Positions 47,934-56,981 of a DNA stretch of 64,000 bases are shown here, one piece after another (position 1 is the stretch's first letter; every line of letters starts with the position of its first letter). Under the pieces are notes generated by a model that did not search any database, was not told the origin of the DNA, and worked only from the letters and a program-made list of their open reading frames with translations. A program made the position numbers and the translations under genes. Source of the stretch: DATAUD01 sp036501665 (GTDB lineage: Bacteria > Verrucomicrobiota > Verrucomicrobiia > Limisphaerales > Palsa-1400); contig DASXZW010000124.1 in assembly GCA_036501665.1 (NCBI GenBank), forward strand, positions 16,314 to 80,313. The letters are read 5' to 3'.

Positions 47934-50900
47934 ATGGTCTTGCGCCGTTGGAATTTTCGAGGTTCGCCGCTTTTTGCCCGCGCTATTGCGTGCAAACAAT
48001 CGGCTTACGCCCTCGTTTTCATGGCGATTGCGATATCCACGTTTTCATCAAAGGCCGCCGAGCCCACGCCAGCTCAACTTGGCGACCAATTTCAGTCCGC
48101 AGTCCAGCCTTTCATCCAAACCTACTGCATTGGGTGTCACGGCAAGGAAAAACCCAAGGCGGACTTCGATATAACGATTTACACGTCGATGTCGTCGCTG
48201 ACCAGCGACGGCCAGCGTTTGTCGGGAATCCTCGACCGGATCGAGGCGAATGAGATGCCGCCCAAAAAGGCGAAACTGCACCCGCCCGACGAATCGCGCA
48301 GCCAGGTGGTCGCGTGGTTTCACGCTACGCGCGATTACGAAAGCCGCCGGAACGCCGGCGATCCGGGAATCGTCCTCGCCCGCCGCCTGAACAACACCGA
48401 ATATGATGACACCATCCGCGATTTGACCGGCGTCGATATTCAGCCAACGCGCGAATTCCCCGAAGACCCCACCGGCGCTTCGGGTTTTGACAATTCCGGC
48501 GAATCGCTGGTGATGTCGCCGTCGCTCCTGAAAAAATATCTCGGCGCAGCCCGTGAAGTGGCCAATCACATGTTCCTCAAACCGGAGGGATTCGGTTTCG
48601 CGCCGAAGGCCATGCTCGTTGAAACCGACCGCGACCAGTTCTGCGTCAAACAAATCATTGATTTTTACCATCGCCAGGACATCGACTACGCGGATTATTT
48701 TCAAGCGGCATGGCAATACAAAAATCGCGCTGTGTTCGGCAACAAAAAGGCCACGCTCCAGCAAATCGCCGCCCAAAACAACGTCAGCGCAAAATATCTC
48801 GGCACGATCTGGAAAATTTTGGAGGACACCAAGCCGGACGTCGGCCCGCTTGTGAAACTTCAGGCGTTTTGGCGTCAAATTCCCACACCGCGCAAAGGGC
48901 AGCCCGATCTCTCGCACGAGGACTGTCAGGAGATGCGCGATTACGTCGTCGAAATTCGCAAGAAAGTCGAGCCTCGCTTCTGGAACATCACCGCCGGAAA
49001 AATTGGCGGCGGCGCGCAACCTTTCCTGATCTGGAAAAATGTTCAATACGCGACGCACCGGAGGACTTTCGATCCGGCGCAATTGCAGGTGCAGGGCGAA
49101 CCGCCTCCGCCACGTCCCTCCGAACCTGAACCCGACGCCGGCAACGAATTCGGCCCGGGCCACACGCGCTTGATTACAAACGTTGTCGGCGATCCGGATT
49201 TGTTCGTGCCCGCCGGGCAAAGGTTGCGTTACGAGGCGGCGTTCGCGGAGTTTTGCGCGGTTTTCCCGGACATGTTTTACAAGCAGGAACGCGGTCGCAA
49301 CTATTTTGACACGTCCAAGGACGGGGGCCGTTACCTCAGCGCGGGGTTTCACAATTCGATGGGTTTCTTCCGCGACGACCAGCCGCTTTATGAATTGATT
49401 CTTGACGCCCGCCGGCAGGCGCAATTGGACGAGATGTGGGTGGAAATGGATTTTGTCGCCTCCACAACCGCGCGGATGTACGTCCAATATATTGACGGCG
49501 AACAACGGCGCGGCCACCGCGTCCTTCCAGGCGCTGCTGATGAAAAGGCATCTGCGGCAGCGGCGGCGAAGGAGCAGGACGACGATGTCACTTTGGAAGA
49601 CAAAATCAAAAGCACCGAGTCAAACTATCTGAACAACGCGGCGGGCAGTGAAGAGGCGGGAATTGAAGCGATCAAAGAGTATTTTGAGGGCATCAATCAC
49701 ACGCTTCGCACAACGGAAAAAGCGCGATTGAACGCCGAGCCAAGGCATTTGCGCGCGCTGCTCGATTTTGCGGCAAAGGCGTACCGCCGCCCGTTGTCGC
49801 AGGACGAAAAAAATGATTTGCTGGCGTTTTACAAGACCTCGCGCGAACGCGACGGTTTGGACCACGAAACCGCGATGCGCGAATGCCTTGTGAGCGTCCT
49901 CATGTCGCCCGATTTGACTTACCGGATTGATCTCGCCGGGGACGAAAAGGGAATCCATCCTTTGTCCGATTATTCGCTGGCGAGCCGGCTGAGTTACTTT
50001 CTCTGGTCGAGCATGCCCGACGCAAAATTGCTTTCCCACGCAGCGACGGGCGACCTGCATCAACCCGCAATCATCGCCGCGCAAGCGAAGCGCATGTTGA
50101 AGGACCCGCGAGTCCGCGCGATGGCCGTGGAATTCGGCGGCAACTGGCTGGACTTCCGCCATTTTGAGGAAATAAACACAGTTGACAAGGAGCGCTTCCC
50201 CGTTTTCACCAGCGACCTCCGCCAGGCGATGTTTGAGGAGCCGGTCCGTTTCTTGACAGACGTCCTCCGAAACGACCGTCCCGCGCTCGACCTGATTTAT
50301 GGGAAAGACACTTTTGTCAATACCAGTTTGGCAAAACATTACGGAATTCCCATTCCCGATAATCTTCAGAAGGGCGAATGGTTCCACGTTCAGGACGCGA
50401 CGCCCTATGGCCGCGGCGGGATTCTTCCGATGGCCGTTTTCCTCACGAAAAATGCGCCCGGCCTTCGCACCAGTCCCGTCAAACGCGGCAACTGGGTTGT
50501 CAAGAATGTTCTCGGCGAGCGCATTCCTCCCCCGCCGCCAGTCGTCCCTGAATTGCCGCATGACGAAGCCAAACTGGACCTTCCCTTGCGCGAAGTCCTC
50601 GCCCGGCATCGCGCCGATCCGAATTGCGCGCAGTGCCATGCCCGGTTCGACTCGCTTGGTCTCGTGTTTGAAGGCTTTGGACCCGTCGGTGAACGCCGCG
50701 AAAAGGACCTCGCCGGCCATCCGATTGACGCCTCGGCAAATTTCCCCGATCACAGCGATGGCACCGGCCTGGAGGGTTTGCGCCGCTACATTCACGACAG
50801 CCGCCAGAAAGACTTTGTCAATAATGTCTGTGGAAAGCTGCTCGCTTGCGCGTTGGGCCGAAGCCTGATAAATTCCGATGAGTCGCTGCTTCAGGAAATG

Positions 50901-51011
50901 CGGAGCAAGCTTGCGGCAAATGATTACCGTCTCGGCGCGATGATCGAGGCGATTGTCACCAGCCGCCAATTCCTGAACAAGCGGGGCCTTGAAGACCTTG
51001 CGGAAAAATAA
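47934..51011 (+). CDS. Planctomycete/verrucomicrobial cytochrome with DUF1587, DUF1595, DUF1592, DUF1588 and DUF1585 domains
   Basis: The 1025-residue product has a signal segment (to about FSSKAAE) and a heme motif CIGCH near residue 66. Then come a DUF1587-like block (RRLNNTEYDDTIRDLTGVD, FPEDPTGASGFDNSG), a central linker, DUF1595/DUF1592 blocks (LLDFAAKAYRRPLSQDE, LSYFLWSSMPDAKLL), and DUF1588/DUF1585 with a second heme motif CAQCH near residue 900 and VCGKLLACALGRSL. This is the paired-cytochrome family greatly expanded in Verrucomicrobia and Planctomycetes. The enzyme role is unknown; it is thought to be a periplasmic redox protein. It is followed six bases later by its usual DUF1552 partner. 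Start ATG 47934; a TTG lies nine bases upstream. Confidence 0.9.
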   Translation: MVLRRWNFRGSPLFARAIACKQSAYALVFMAIAISTFSSKAAEPTPAQLGDQFQSAVQPFIQTYCIGCHGKEKPKADFDITIYTSMSSLTSDGQRLSGILDRIEANEMPPKKAKLHPPDESRSQVVAWFHATRDYESRRNAGDPGIVLARRLNNTEYDDTIRDLTGVDIQPTREFPEDPTGASGFDNSGESLVMSPSLLKKYLGAAREVANHMFLKPEGFGFAPKAMLVETDRDQFCVKQIIDFYHRQDIDYADYFQAAWQYKNRAVFGNKKATLQQIAAQNNVSAKYLGTIWKILEDTKPDVGPLVKLQAFWRQIPTPRKGQPDLSHEDCQEMRDYVVEIRKKVEPRFWNITAGKIGGGAQPFLIWKNVQYATHRRTFDPAQLQVQGEPPPPRPSEPEPDAGNEFGPGHTRLITNVVGDPDLFVPAGQRLRYEAAFAEFCAVFPDMFYKQERGRNYFDTSKDGGRYLSAGFHNSMGFFRDDQPLYELILDARRQAQLDEMWVEMDFVASTTARMYVQYIDGEQRRGHRVLPGAADEKASAAAAAKEQDDDVTLEDKIKSTESNYLNNAAGSEEAGIEAIKEYFEGINHTLRTTEKARLNAEPRHLRALLDFAAKAYRRPLSQDEKNDLLAFYKTSRERDGLDHETAMRECLVSVLMSPDLTYRIDLAGDEKGIHPLSDYSLASRLSYFLWSSMPDAKLLSHAATGDLHQPAIIAAQAKRMLKDPRVRAMAVEFGGNWLDFRHFEEINTVDKERFPVFTSDLRQAMFEEPVRFLTDVLRNDRPALDLIYGKDTFVNTSLAKHYGIPIPDNLQKGEWFHVQDATPYGRGGILPMAVFLTKNAPGLRTSPVKRGNWVVKNVLGERIPPPPPVVPELPHDEAKLDLPLREVLARHRADPNCAQCHARFDSLGLVFEGFGPVGERREKDLAGHPIDASANFPDHSDGTGLEGLRRYIHDSRQKDFVNNVCGKLLACALGRSLINSDESLLQEMRSKLAANDYRLGAMIEAIVTSRQFLNKRGLEDLAEK

Positions 51012-51017
51012 TTGACC

Positions 51018-52373
51018 ATGAACTCTACCCAGCGCGTCCCCGGCACCTTCAAAAAACAATTTCCGCGTCGCGCCTTCCTTCGCGGCGTCGGCGTGACCAT
51101 GGCTCTTCCGTGGCTCGAATCCATTTCCAGCTTCGCAAGCGCGCCCGCGGATTCAGCAGAGACAGCAGCGTCCGCCGCGTTTCCGAAACGGTTCGCTGTG
51201 ATGTTCATGGGCAACGGCGTCAATCCCGATCATTGGAGCGCGACCGGCGCGGGCGCGGAGATGCAATTGGGCAAGACCCTTGAGCCGCTTGCCGATGTCA
51301 AGACGAAGATCAACGTCATCAACGGCCTCTTTAACCAGGCCGCGACCGGCCACGGCATTCATCCGCCGATGACCGGCAGCCTCCTTTCCGGCGTGCCGCT
51401 CCAAAAAGGCGCTATCATCCACAGTGGCGTCAGCATGGACCAGGTCGTCGCCAATCACCTCGGCCAGGACACCGCGCAAACCAGCGTCGTTCTCGCCTGC
51501 GAACAGCCGATGACCGGCTATCACGAGACCAATTATTCAAACGCCTACGGCTCGCACATTTCCTGGCAAAACGCCGATTCCCCCGTGCCGAACGAAATGT
51601 ACCCGTCGCTCGCGTTCGACAGCCTTTTTGAAAATCGCGGCAATCTGCGCAACATCAGCATCCTCGACCGCGTCAAGGACCGCGCCGAGCAACTTCGCCG
51701 CAGCGTCAGTTCCAGCGACAAAGTGAAGCTCGACGAATACTTGACAAGCGTGCGCGACACCGAAAAGAGCATCGAGCGAATGCGCGCCGACAAAACAAAA
51801 GCCGAGGACCGCGCGAATGGCCGTCCGCTGTTCACGATGAAACGCCCGGAAAACGGCCTGCCGGAAGACCTTCGCGAACACGCGCGGCTGATGTGCGACA
51901 TCATGGCGCTGGCGTTTCAAACGGATAAGACGCGCGTCGCGTCGCTCATTCTCGCGCGCGATCTTTCGCAGCTTATTTATCCGTTCCTCGACGTCCGCGA
52001 AGCCCATCACGGCGCATCGCACAACGACACTTCAGACGGATACGAGCGGATCGTTCGCTTTCACCTGAGCCAGTTCGCTTATCTCGCGAAAAAGCTCGAT
52101 GCGATGCCCGAAGGCGAAGGGACGGTACTGGACAACAGTTGTCTGATGTTCATGTCAAATATGTTTTCGGGCACGCACCACGACAACAGCAAGGTCCCCC
52201 TCATCACGGCGGGCGGTCTCGGCGGCGCGCTGAAAACCGGTCGCTGCCTGGATTACCAAAACGCCGGCGACAGCAACCGCAAGCTCTGCAGCCTCTACCT
52301 CAGCCTGATGGACCGCATGGACGTCCGCCTCGACCACTTCGGCGACGCCGATTCGCGCCTCGCGGGGATTTGA
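51018..52373 (+). CDS. DUF1552 protein with Tat-type signal, partner of the preceding cytochrome
   Basis: The 451-residue product starts with a twin-arginine-like signal (FPRRAFLRGVGVTMALPWLE). The body fits DUF1552, which occurs beside DUF1592-type cytochromes: KRFAVMFMGNGVNPDHWSA, THHDNSKVPLITAGGLGG, LNRTGRC-like KTGRCLDYQ. The Tat signal suggests a folded, perhaps metal-bearing periplasmic protein. Its function is unknown. The short gap (six bases) to the cytochrome gene shows that the two work together. Start ATG 51018 is preferred over TTG at 51012. Confidence 0.9.
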   Translation: MNSTQRVPGTFKKQFPRRAFLRGVGVTMALPWLESISSFASAPADSAETAASAAFPKRFAVMFMGNGVNPDHWSATGAGAEMQLGKTLEPLADVKTKINVINGLFNQAATGHGIHPPMTGSLLSGVPLQKGAIIHSGVSMDQVVANHLGQDTAQTSVVLACEQPMTGYHETNYSNAYGSHISWQNADSPVPNEMYPSLAFDSLFENRGNLRNISILDRVKDRAEQLRRSVSSSDKVKLDEYLTSVRDTEKSIERMRADKTKAEDRANGRPLFTMKRPENGLPEDLREHARLMCDIMALAFQTDKTRVASLILARDLSQLIYPFLDVREAHHGASHNDTSDGYERIVRFHLSQFAYLAKKLDAMPEGEGTVLDNSCLMFMSNMFSGTHHDNSKVPLITAGGLGGALKTGRCLDYQNAGDSNRKLCSLYLSLMDRMDVRLDHFGDADSRLAGI

Positions 52374-52491
52374 AAGTTAGACAAACTTTGGGTTGTAGCT
52401 TTCGCAGTTTTTTTGAGCGTGACTCGCTGGTGCTGTTTGATAAAACCCAATATTCTTGCAAACACATGCAAAGTGGGCTATACCCACCATT

Positions 52492-52719
52492 ATGATATTG
52501 ACCGCCGACTCCAAGCGGAGAGTGACTCTTCCCAAATCGGCTCATCCCGGCGATGCCTTTGCCGTGGAAATGCCGCATGAAGGGTTATTCGTATTGACAA
52601 AGCTCGAAAAACCGTCCTTCCGGGTGAAATTAGCGCGTGAAAACGGCTTTTTGGTCGCCGTCCGCGGCAAGCCCATCACCATGAAACAAACGCGCGCGCT
52701 GATGGATGAATTCCCATGA
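52492..52719 (+). CDS. AbrB/VapB-type antitoxin
   Basis: The 75-residue product starts MILTADSKRRVTLPKSAHPG, the swapped-hairpin pattern (LT-D-KRRVTLPK) of AbrB/VapB-like DNA-binding antitoxins. The C-terminus has VAVRGKPITMKQTRALMDEF, a likely toxin-binding tail. It overlaps the following PIN toxin start by four bases (ATGA). Earlier in-frame ATGs would add unlike sequence. Confidence 0.8.
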   Translation: MILTADSKRRVTLPKSAHPGDAFAVEMPHEGLFVLTKLEKPSFRVKLARENGFLVAVRGKPITMKQTRALMDEFP

Positions 52720-53099
52720 TCTGGCTGCTCGACGTTTCGACGCTCCTTGCCTGGCTCTGGCAGGACCACGAGCATCACGACCGTGTCCTTGAGTGGTCAT
52801 CGGGGAAACCAGTCGCCACTTGCCCCTTTACAGATTTGGGGTTTCTTCGAATTTCCACCCAACCCGTTTTTGGGGCCACTGTGTCTCAAGCCCGCGAAAT
52901 GCTGGCAGATTGGCATCATCGCGCCCGCCCTAAACATCTTCCTTGCGACCTCCGCGCTCTCGACTCCGCTCCTGCGAGCGGCGGCGCAAAAACCACTGAC
53001 TATTATTTGGCAAGCCTGGCGGCCAAGCATCGCATGAAATGGGCTACCCTTGATGAAAATGTCGTCCATCCTGCCGCGTTCGTTGTTCCAGCTTTATAA
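52716..53099 (+). CDS. VapC-type PIN domain toxin
   Basis: The 127-residue product has the PIN layout: MIWLLDVSTLLAWLWQDHEH with Asp6, ATCPFTDLGFLRISTQP, then TTDYYLASLAAKHRMKWATL-DENV with the C-terminal acids. Such toxins cut RNA and are held by the cognate antitoxin just upstream. The spacing is a four-base overlap. It lies directly before the ketosynthase cassette. Confidence 0.88.
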   Translation: MIWLLDVSTLLAWLWQDHEHHDRVLEWSSGKPVATCPFTDLGFLRISTQPVFGATVSQAREMLADWHHRARPKHLPCDLRALDSAPASGGAKTTDYYLASLAAKHRMKWATLDENVVHPAAFVVPAL

Positions 53100-53194
53100 C
53101 GCGGTCTTGCTAGTCGCCAAAAACTCCAGTTCTCGATCGATCACGCTTAAAAAACGCCTTGAATTGAGCGGCGTTTGCGTCTCCTTTAGTTATA

Positions 53195-54433
53195 GTGTTA
53201 TTTCCCTGCAAGGGATCAAAGAATCCAAACGCGCCCGTGGTCGTCACCGGCGCAGGCATCATTACCGCGCTCGGTTGTGGGTGGGCAGCCAATGCAGCCG
53301 GTTTCCGCGAAGGACGCCGCCATGTCCGCCCCGTCACGCTTTTTGACGTCTCGCGGCACCGGGTGAAAGTCGCTGCGCAGGCGGAATTGCCTGAATCCAT
53401 CCCGACCCGCCAATTGGGAAAACGCTCAGTCGGTCGCCTTGACCGCGCCGCGAAACTCCTGCTGGTTGCCGCCGATGAAGCATGGCAACAAGCGCGATTG
53501 GACGGCACACGCGAACTTCCCGTTGTTCTCGGAACAACCAGCGGCGGCATGAGCCTGGGCGAAAGTTATTATCGACAAGCAATCGAAAGCCCGCGCAAAA
53601 CCTCGCATCAGGCCAGCCGCGTCCTTCATTACCTTTCCCAAACGCAGGCGATGGTTTTGGAAGAGGCGTTCGGTTTTCAGGGGCCGATCACGATCATCGC
53701 CAATGCCTGCGCTTCGGGCGCGAACGCCATCGGCCACGGCGCGGACCTCATTCGCTCCGGCCAGGCTGATATCGTCTTGACTGGCGGCTACGACGCCCTG
53801 AGCGAATTAGTCTTTACAGGATTCGATTCGTTGCAGGCGCTTTCCCCGACGGAATGCCGCCCGTTCGACGCACACCGCGACGGCCTCGCGCTCGGCGAAG
53901 GGGCCGCTGTGTTAATCCTCGAATCCGAAGACCACGCCCGGCGTCGGGGCGCTTCAATTCTCGCCCGGCTCTCCGGATACGGCGCGGCGACTGACTGCCA
54001 TCATTTGACGCAGCCGCAACCCGAGGGCAACGCCGCCTTCCAATCCATGACGCTCGCCTGCGCCGATGCGGGCGTCGCGCCGTCGCAAATCCATTACGTC
54101 AACGCCCACGGAACCGGCACGCCGCTGAACGATTCCGCCGAAGCCGCCGCGATCAACCATTGGGCGGGCGACGCGACGGCTGGCATTCCTGTAAGTTCCA
54201 CAAAATCGTGTATCGGACATTTGCTCGGCGCGGCGGGCGCGGTGGAAGCGGTCGTCTGCCTGATGGCGCTTCAAGGCCAGTGGCTTCCGCCGATGCAAAT
54301 CAACACGCCCGATCCCGTTTGCCGCTTTCCATTGGTCGCCAAACCCACCGATGCGCGCTTGAGCCGTGTCCTAACCAATTCCTTCGGCTTCGGCGGCGCA
54401 AACGCGACACTTATCTTCGCCACTCCCGCGTGA
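53195..54433 (+). CDS. Beta-ketoacyl synthase (KAS II/ketosynthase), active
   Basis: The 412-residue product is a ketosynthase of FabF type: NACASG (catalytic Cys near residue 172), NAHGTGTPLNDSAEA (His) and KSCIGHLLGAAGA (His), so the Cys-His-His triad is intact. It condenses an acyl-ACP with malonyl-ACP. The sequence resembles secondary-metabolite ketosynthases (ketosynthase alpha of type II systems) as much as housekeeping FabF. GTG at 53195 is used; the true start could be a few codons later (PVVVTGAG). Its stop overlaps the next gene (GTGA). Confidence 0.9.
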   Translation: MLFPCKGSKNPNAPVVVTGAGIITALGCGWAANAAGFREGRRHVRPVTLFDVSRHRVKVAAQAELPESIPTRQLGKRSVGRLDRAAKLLLVAADEAWQQARLDGTRELPVVLGTTSGGMSLGESYYRQAIESPRKTSHQASRVLHYLSQTQAMVLEEAFGFQGPITIIANACASGANAIGHGADLIRSGQADIVLTGGYDALSELVFTGFDSLQALSPTECRPFDAHRDGLALGEGAAVLILESEDHARRRGASILARLSGYGAATDCHHLTQPQPEGNAAFQSMTLACADAGVAPSQIHYVNAHGTGTPLNDSAEAAAINHWAGDATAGIPVSSTKSCIGHLLGAAGAVEAVVCLMALQGQWLPPMQINTPDPVCRFPLVAKPTDARLSRVLTNSFGFGGANATLIFATPA

Positions 54434-55464
54434 AACGGATTTTTGTTCATGGCCTTGGCTCGGTTTCGCCTGCTGGATGGGATGTCCCGTCGTTGAGTCA
54501 AGCATTGGATTTCGGTGCGCCGCTGCCCACCGTGCCCTTGGAGCGACCGGGCTGGAAAAGTCCGCTGCAAACGCGCCGCGTCGCAAAGCCCATTCCCAAA
54601 CTGGCATTTCTGGCTCACGCGCGCTTGCGCCGCACCAGCCCGATGTCCCTCTACGCCGCCGCCGCCGCCATGGAAGCGTTGCAAGGCGCCGGACAAAAAT
54701 TGGAGACAGGGCGCCGCCTCGGAATTATTTTCTGCGTGACAGCCGGATGCGTCCAATACTCGCGCCGTTTTTACGATGAAGCCTGGAAAAATCCCGCGAC
54801 CGCCAGTCCCCTCCTTTTTCCAGAAACCGTTTTCAACGCGCCCGGCAGCCACTTGAGCGCGATCCTCGAATCCCCGCACGTCAATTATACATTGGTGGGC
54901 GATCCCGGCGCGTTCCTCCAGGCCGTCGCGCTGGCCGCAGGCTGGCTCTCAAATAATAGAATTGATTCCTGCCTCGTCGTCGGCGCGGAGGAACTCGATT
55001 GGCTGACGGCGGACGCATATCGCCATTTTTCGCGCGGCGTAGCCTGCGGCGAAGGCGCCGGGGCGCTATATCTTTCCTGCGAACCGCCGAAGACCGGCCC
55101 GCAAACGGAACTCATTGCCATCACGAACCCGCGCCTGTATTTGAATGGTATGTCCAGGCTTCAAGCCATTCGCGAAACCCGCGCCGAACTGCCGCTCCCC
55201 GGCGGCGACGCCCTGCTCTGCGACAGCCTCGCCGGCTGGCCCGCTCGCGATCGCGCGGAGATCGAGGCCTGGTCGGATTGGCAAGGCTCGCGCCTCTCCC
55301 CCAAACGCGTGCTTGGCGAAGGCTTGATGGCCGCCGGCGCGTGGCAATGCGTGGCCGCTCTCGACCGGTTGCGCGAGGGCAAAAATTCCCAGGCTTTTGT
55401 CAGCATCGCAGGCAGCCATCAACAGGCAATCGGCGCATGCTTCTCCACAGTCAACAATGGATAA
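54430..55464 (+). CDS. Degenerate ketosynthase (chain-length-factor-like)
   Basis: From GTG 54430 the 344-residue product starts MKRIFVHGLGSVSPAGWDVP and keeps the thiolase fold pattern. It lacks the catalytic residues: where the active synthase has ACASG this one reads LVGDPGAF, the HGTGT site is missing, and the KSCIGHL site reads KRVLGEGLMAAGA, with Glu in place of His. That is the expected state of a chain-length factor or partner subunit that pairs with the active synthase. It is coupled to the upstream ketosynthase by a GTGA overlap and to the reductase by an eight-base overlap. Which product it guides cannot be told. Confidence 0.8.
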   Translation: MKRIFVHGLGSVSPAGWDVPSLSQALDFGAPLPTVPLERPGWKSPLQTRRVAKPIPKLAFLAHARLRRTSPMSLYAAAAAMEALQGAGQKLETGRRLGIIFCVTAGCVQYSRRFYDEAWKNPATASPLLFPETVFNAPGSHLSAILESPHVNYTLVGDPGAFLQAVALAAGWLSNNRIDSCLVVGAEELDWLTADAYRHFSRGVACGEGAGALYLSCEPPKTGPQTELIAITNPRLYLNGMSRLQAIRETRAELPLPGGDALLCDSLAGWPARDRAEIEAWSDWQGSRLSPKRVLGEGLMAAGAWQCVAALDRLREGKNSQAFVSIAGSHQQAIGACFSTVNNG

Positions 55465-56188
55465 ACGAGTAATATTAGTGACAGGCGGCAATGGCCAACT
55501 CGGCTCGGAAATCGGTCGCTTTTTCCTGACCGTCACGGCCAACGACACCGTCTGGCTCGCCACTCACCGAAACACCGACCGCGCCGAAGCATTTGCAGCG
55601 CAATTTCCCGGACGCTGCAAGACCGTTTCGCTCGATGTCACGAGCCAGGAAGCCTGGGCGGACGCCGCGCAACGCATCTCCGCCGAATCCGGCCCGATTA
55701 CCGTTCTTGTCAATAATGCGGGCAAGCACGACGACGCCCTGCTCGCCAACATGCCGATTGAAACATGGAACGACGTTCTGCAGACGAACCTCCAATCCGT
55801 TTTCCTCGGTTGCCAGGCCGTGCTTCCGCAAATGATTTCGCAACGCCGTGGGCGCATCATCAATATCGCATCCCTCAGCGCCTTGCTGCCGCCGCCAGGC
55901 CAGACCAATTACGCGGCCGCAAAAGCCGGAGTCGTCGCACTGACGCAATCGTTGGCCAAGGAGGTCGCGCGCATCGGCATCACTGTCAATTCTATTTGCC
56001 CCGGCTACCTGGAGACGGAAGTTTTTACCAGCCTTCCTGAAGCGCAACTCGATGAGGTGCGCCGCCGAATTCCGATGCGCCGCCTCGGACGCCCGGAGGA
56101 AATCGCCGCGGCCGTTTTTTTCCTTGCCACAGAAGCCGCCAGTTACATAACTGGCAGTTCGTTGAAGATTGACGGAGGATTGCTTTAA
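55457..56188 (+). CDS. Short-chain dehydrogenase, FabG-like ketoreductase
   Basis: The 243-residue product has the Rossmann motif TGGNGQLGSEIG at the start, NNAG near residue 88, catalytic Ser in IASLSALLPPPGQTNYAAAKAG (Tyr and Lys as Y-x-x-x-K) and the ICPGYLETEV and SSLKIDGGLL ends of FabG-type reductases. It should reduce the 3-keto group on an acyl-ACP. The ATG at 55457 overlaps the end of the previous gene and is followed one base-shared overlap later by the ACP gene. Confidence 0.9.
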   Translation: MDKRVILVTGGNGQLGSEIGRFFLTVTANDTVWLATHRNTDRAEAFAAQFPGRCKTVSLDVTSQEAWADAAQRISAESGPITVLVNNAGKHDDALLANMPIETWNDVLQTNLQSVFLGCQAVLPQMISQRRGRIINIASLSALLPPPGQTNYAAAKAGVVALTQSLAKEVARIGITVNSICPGYLETEVFTSLPEAQLDEVRRRIPMRRLGRPEEIAAAVFFLATEAASYITGSSLKIDGGLL

Positions 56189-56463
56189 TGGACCAGAGCG
56201 AGTTGAACACGAAAATCAAACAGATGATGATCGAAAACCTCATGCTGCGCCTTTCGCCGGAGGAAATCGGCGACGACCAGCCGTTGTTCGGCCCGGAAAG
56301 CCTCGGTTTGGATTCCGTCGATGCTCTGCAACTCGTGGTTGCCCTGGATAAAAATTACGGCCTCAAAATCCCCGATCCCGCCGCCGCCAAAAAGGCGCTC
56401 CATAGCGTCAATACTATGGCCGCTGCCGTCCGCGATCTAGGAAAAGGAACTACTCCCCCTTGA
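56188..56463 (+). CDS. Acyl carrier protein
   Basis: The 91-residue product has the phosphopantetheine attachment motif LGLDSVDALQLV with Ser43, LYS-rich helices and the LFGPESLGLDS form seen in biosynthetic ACPs. It carries the acyl chain for the ketosynthases and reductase just upstream. The ATG shares a base with the stop of the reductase (TAATG). The 3' end overlaps a lipoprotein gene of the other strand by 14 bases. The dehydratase, acyltransferase and phosphopantetheinyl transferase are not in the window. Confidence 0.9.
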   Translation: MDQSELNTKIKQMMIENLMLRLSPEEIGDDQPLFGPESLGLDSVDALQLVVALDKNYGLKIPDPAAAKKALHSVNTMAAAVRDLGKGTTPP

Positions 56464-56788
56464 TCTCGTCGCCGACGTAAGCCGCGCCAGTCGTCAAATC
56501 AGCCACAGTGTCATTGTCGCGCTGCGGCCCGGTGATTTTCACTTCGCCAACCTTCAGTCCGCGATGATTGACGCTCATCGGCTGGCCAACCGGCGGCACG
56601 CTTCCCGGCGGAAAATTGATCACCACAAAACGCGCCTCGCCGTTCACCAGCGCAACCCGTCCAACTGGGCTGAGGTCCGGCGTCACCATCGGCGCAATCG
56701 GCTTCTCCGGCGGCGGCCCCTTCGGTTTGTGATGGGCGCAACCGGCGAAAATCCATACCGCACAAAACAATCCAACCGCCTTTCGCAT
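56450..56788 (-). CDS. Small lipoprotein of unknown function
   Basis: From ATG 56788 the 112-residue product has a lipoprotein signal (MRKAVGLFCAVWIFAGC, lipobox F-A-G-C), a Pro-rich spacer and then a strand-rich region (RVALVNGEARFVVINFPPGS, LKVGEVKITGP). It should be anchored in a membrane facing the periplasm. No family is recognised. The stop side overlaps the ACP gene tail-to-tail. Confidence 0.7.
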   Translation of the reverse strand: MRKAVGLFCAVWIFAGCAHHKPKGPPPEKPIAPMVTPDLSPVGRVALVNGEARFVVINFPPGSVPPVGQPMSVNHRGLKVGEVKITGPQRDNDTVADLTTGAAYVGDEIKGE

Positions 56789-56867
56789 GAAATCAGATAA
56801 CGCAATGCCGGGCAAATCGTCAAGCCGCTACGGATGAACGTAAAAACATGGGTCCTTTGTATTGACT

Positions 56868-56965
56868 GGTAGGGACGGCTCAGCATCCGCGAGCGGTGCA
56901 TCCCGCTCTGTTCTAACTCCGAGCCGTCCGCGGGCGCCTCGGCGATGCGCGCCTGCCTCGGAAGC
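56868..56965. repeat. GCGTCC/GCCTCGGCG palindromic segment
   Basis: TAGGGACGGCTCAGCATCCG to GAGCCGTCCGCGGGCGCCTC, with pairing arms GGACGGCTC and GAGCCGTCC, then GCGCCTCGGCGATGCGC. It is a looser relative of the 31923 and 57793 palindromes. Confidence 0.6.
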
Positions 56966-56981
56966 TGGATGCGTTTGCCCG

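Noticed and set aside
48048..51059. Two long minus-strand open frames opposite the DUF1592-type cytochrome
   Set aside because: They mirror the GC-rich codons of the real gene and give Arg/Ala/Val-rich translations without motifs.
54160..54429. Longer start for the second ketosynthase-like gene
   Set aside because: The extra 90 residues lie out of frame over the end of the active ketosynthase gene; GTG 54430 gives the coupled start and family N-terminus.
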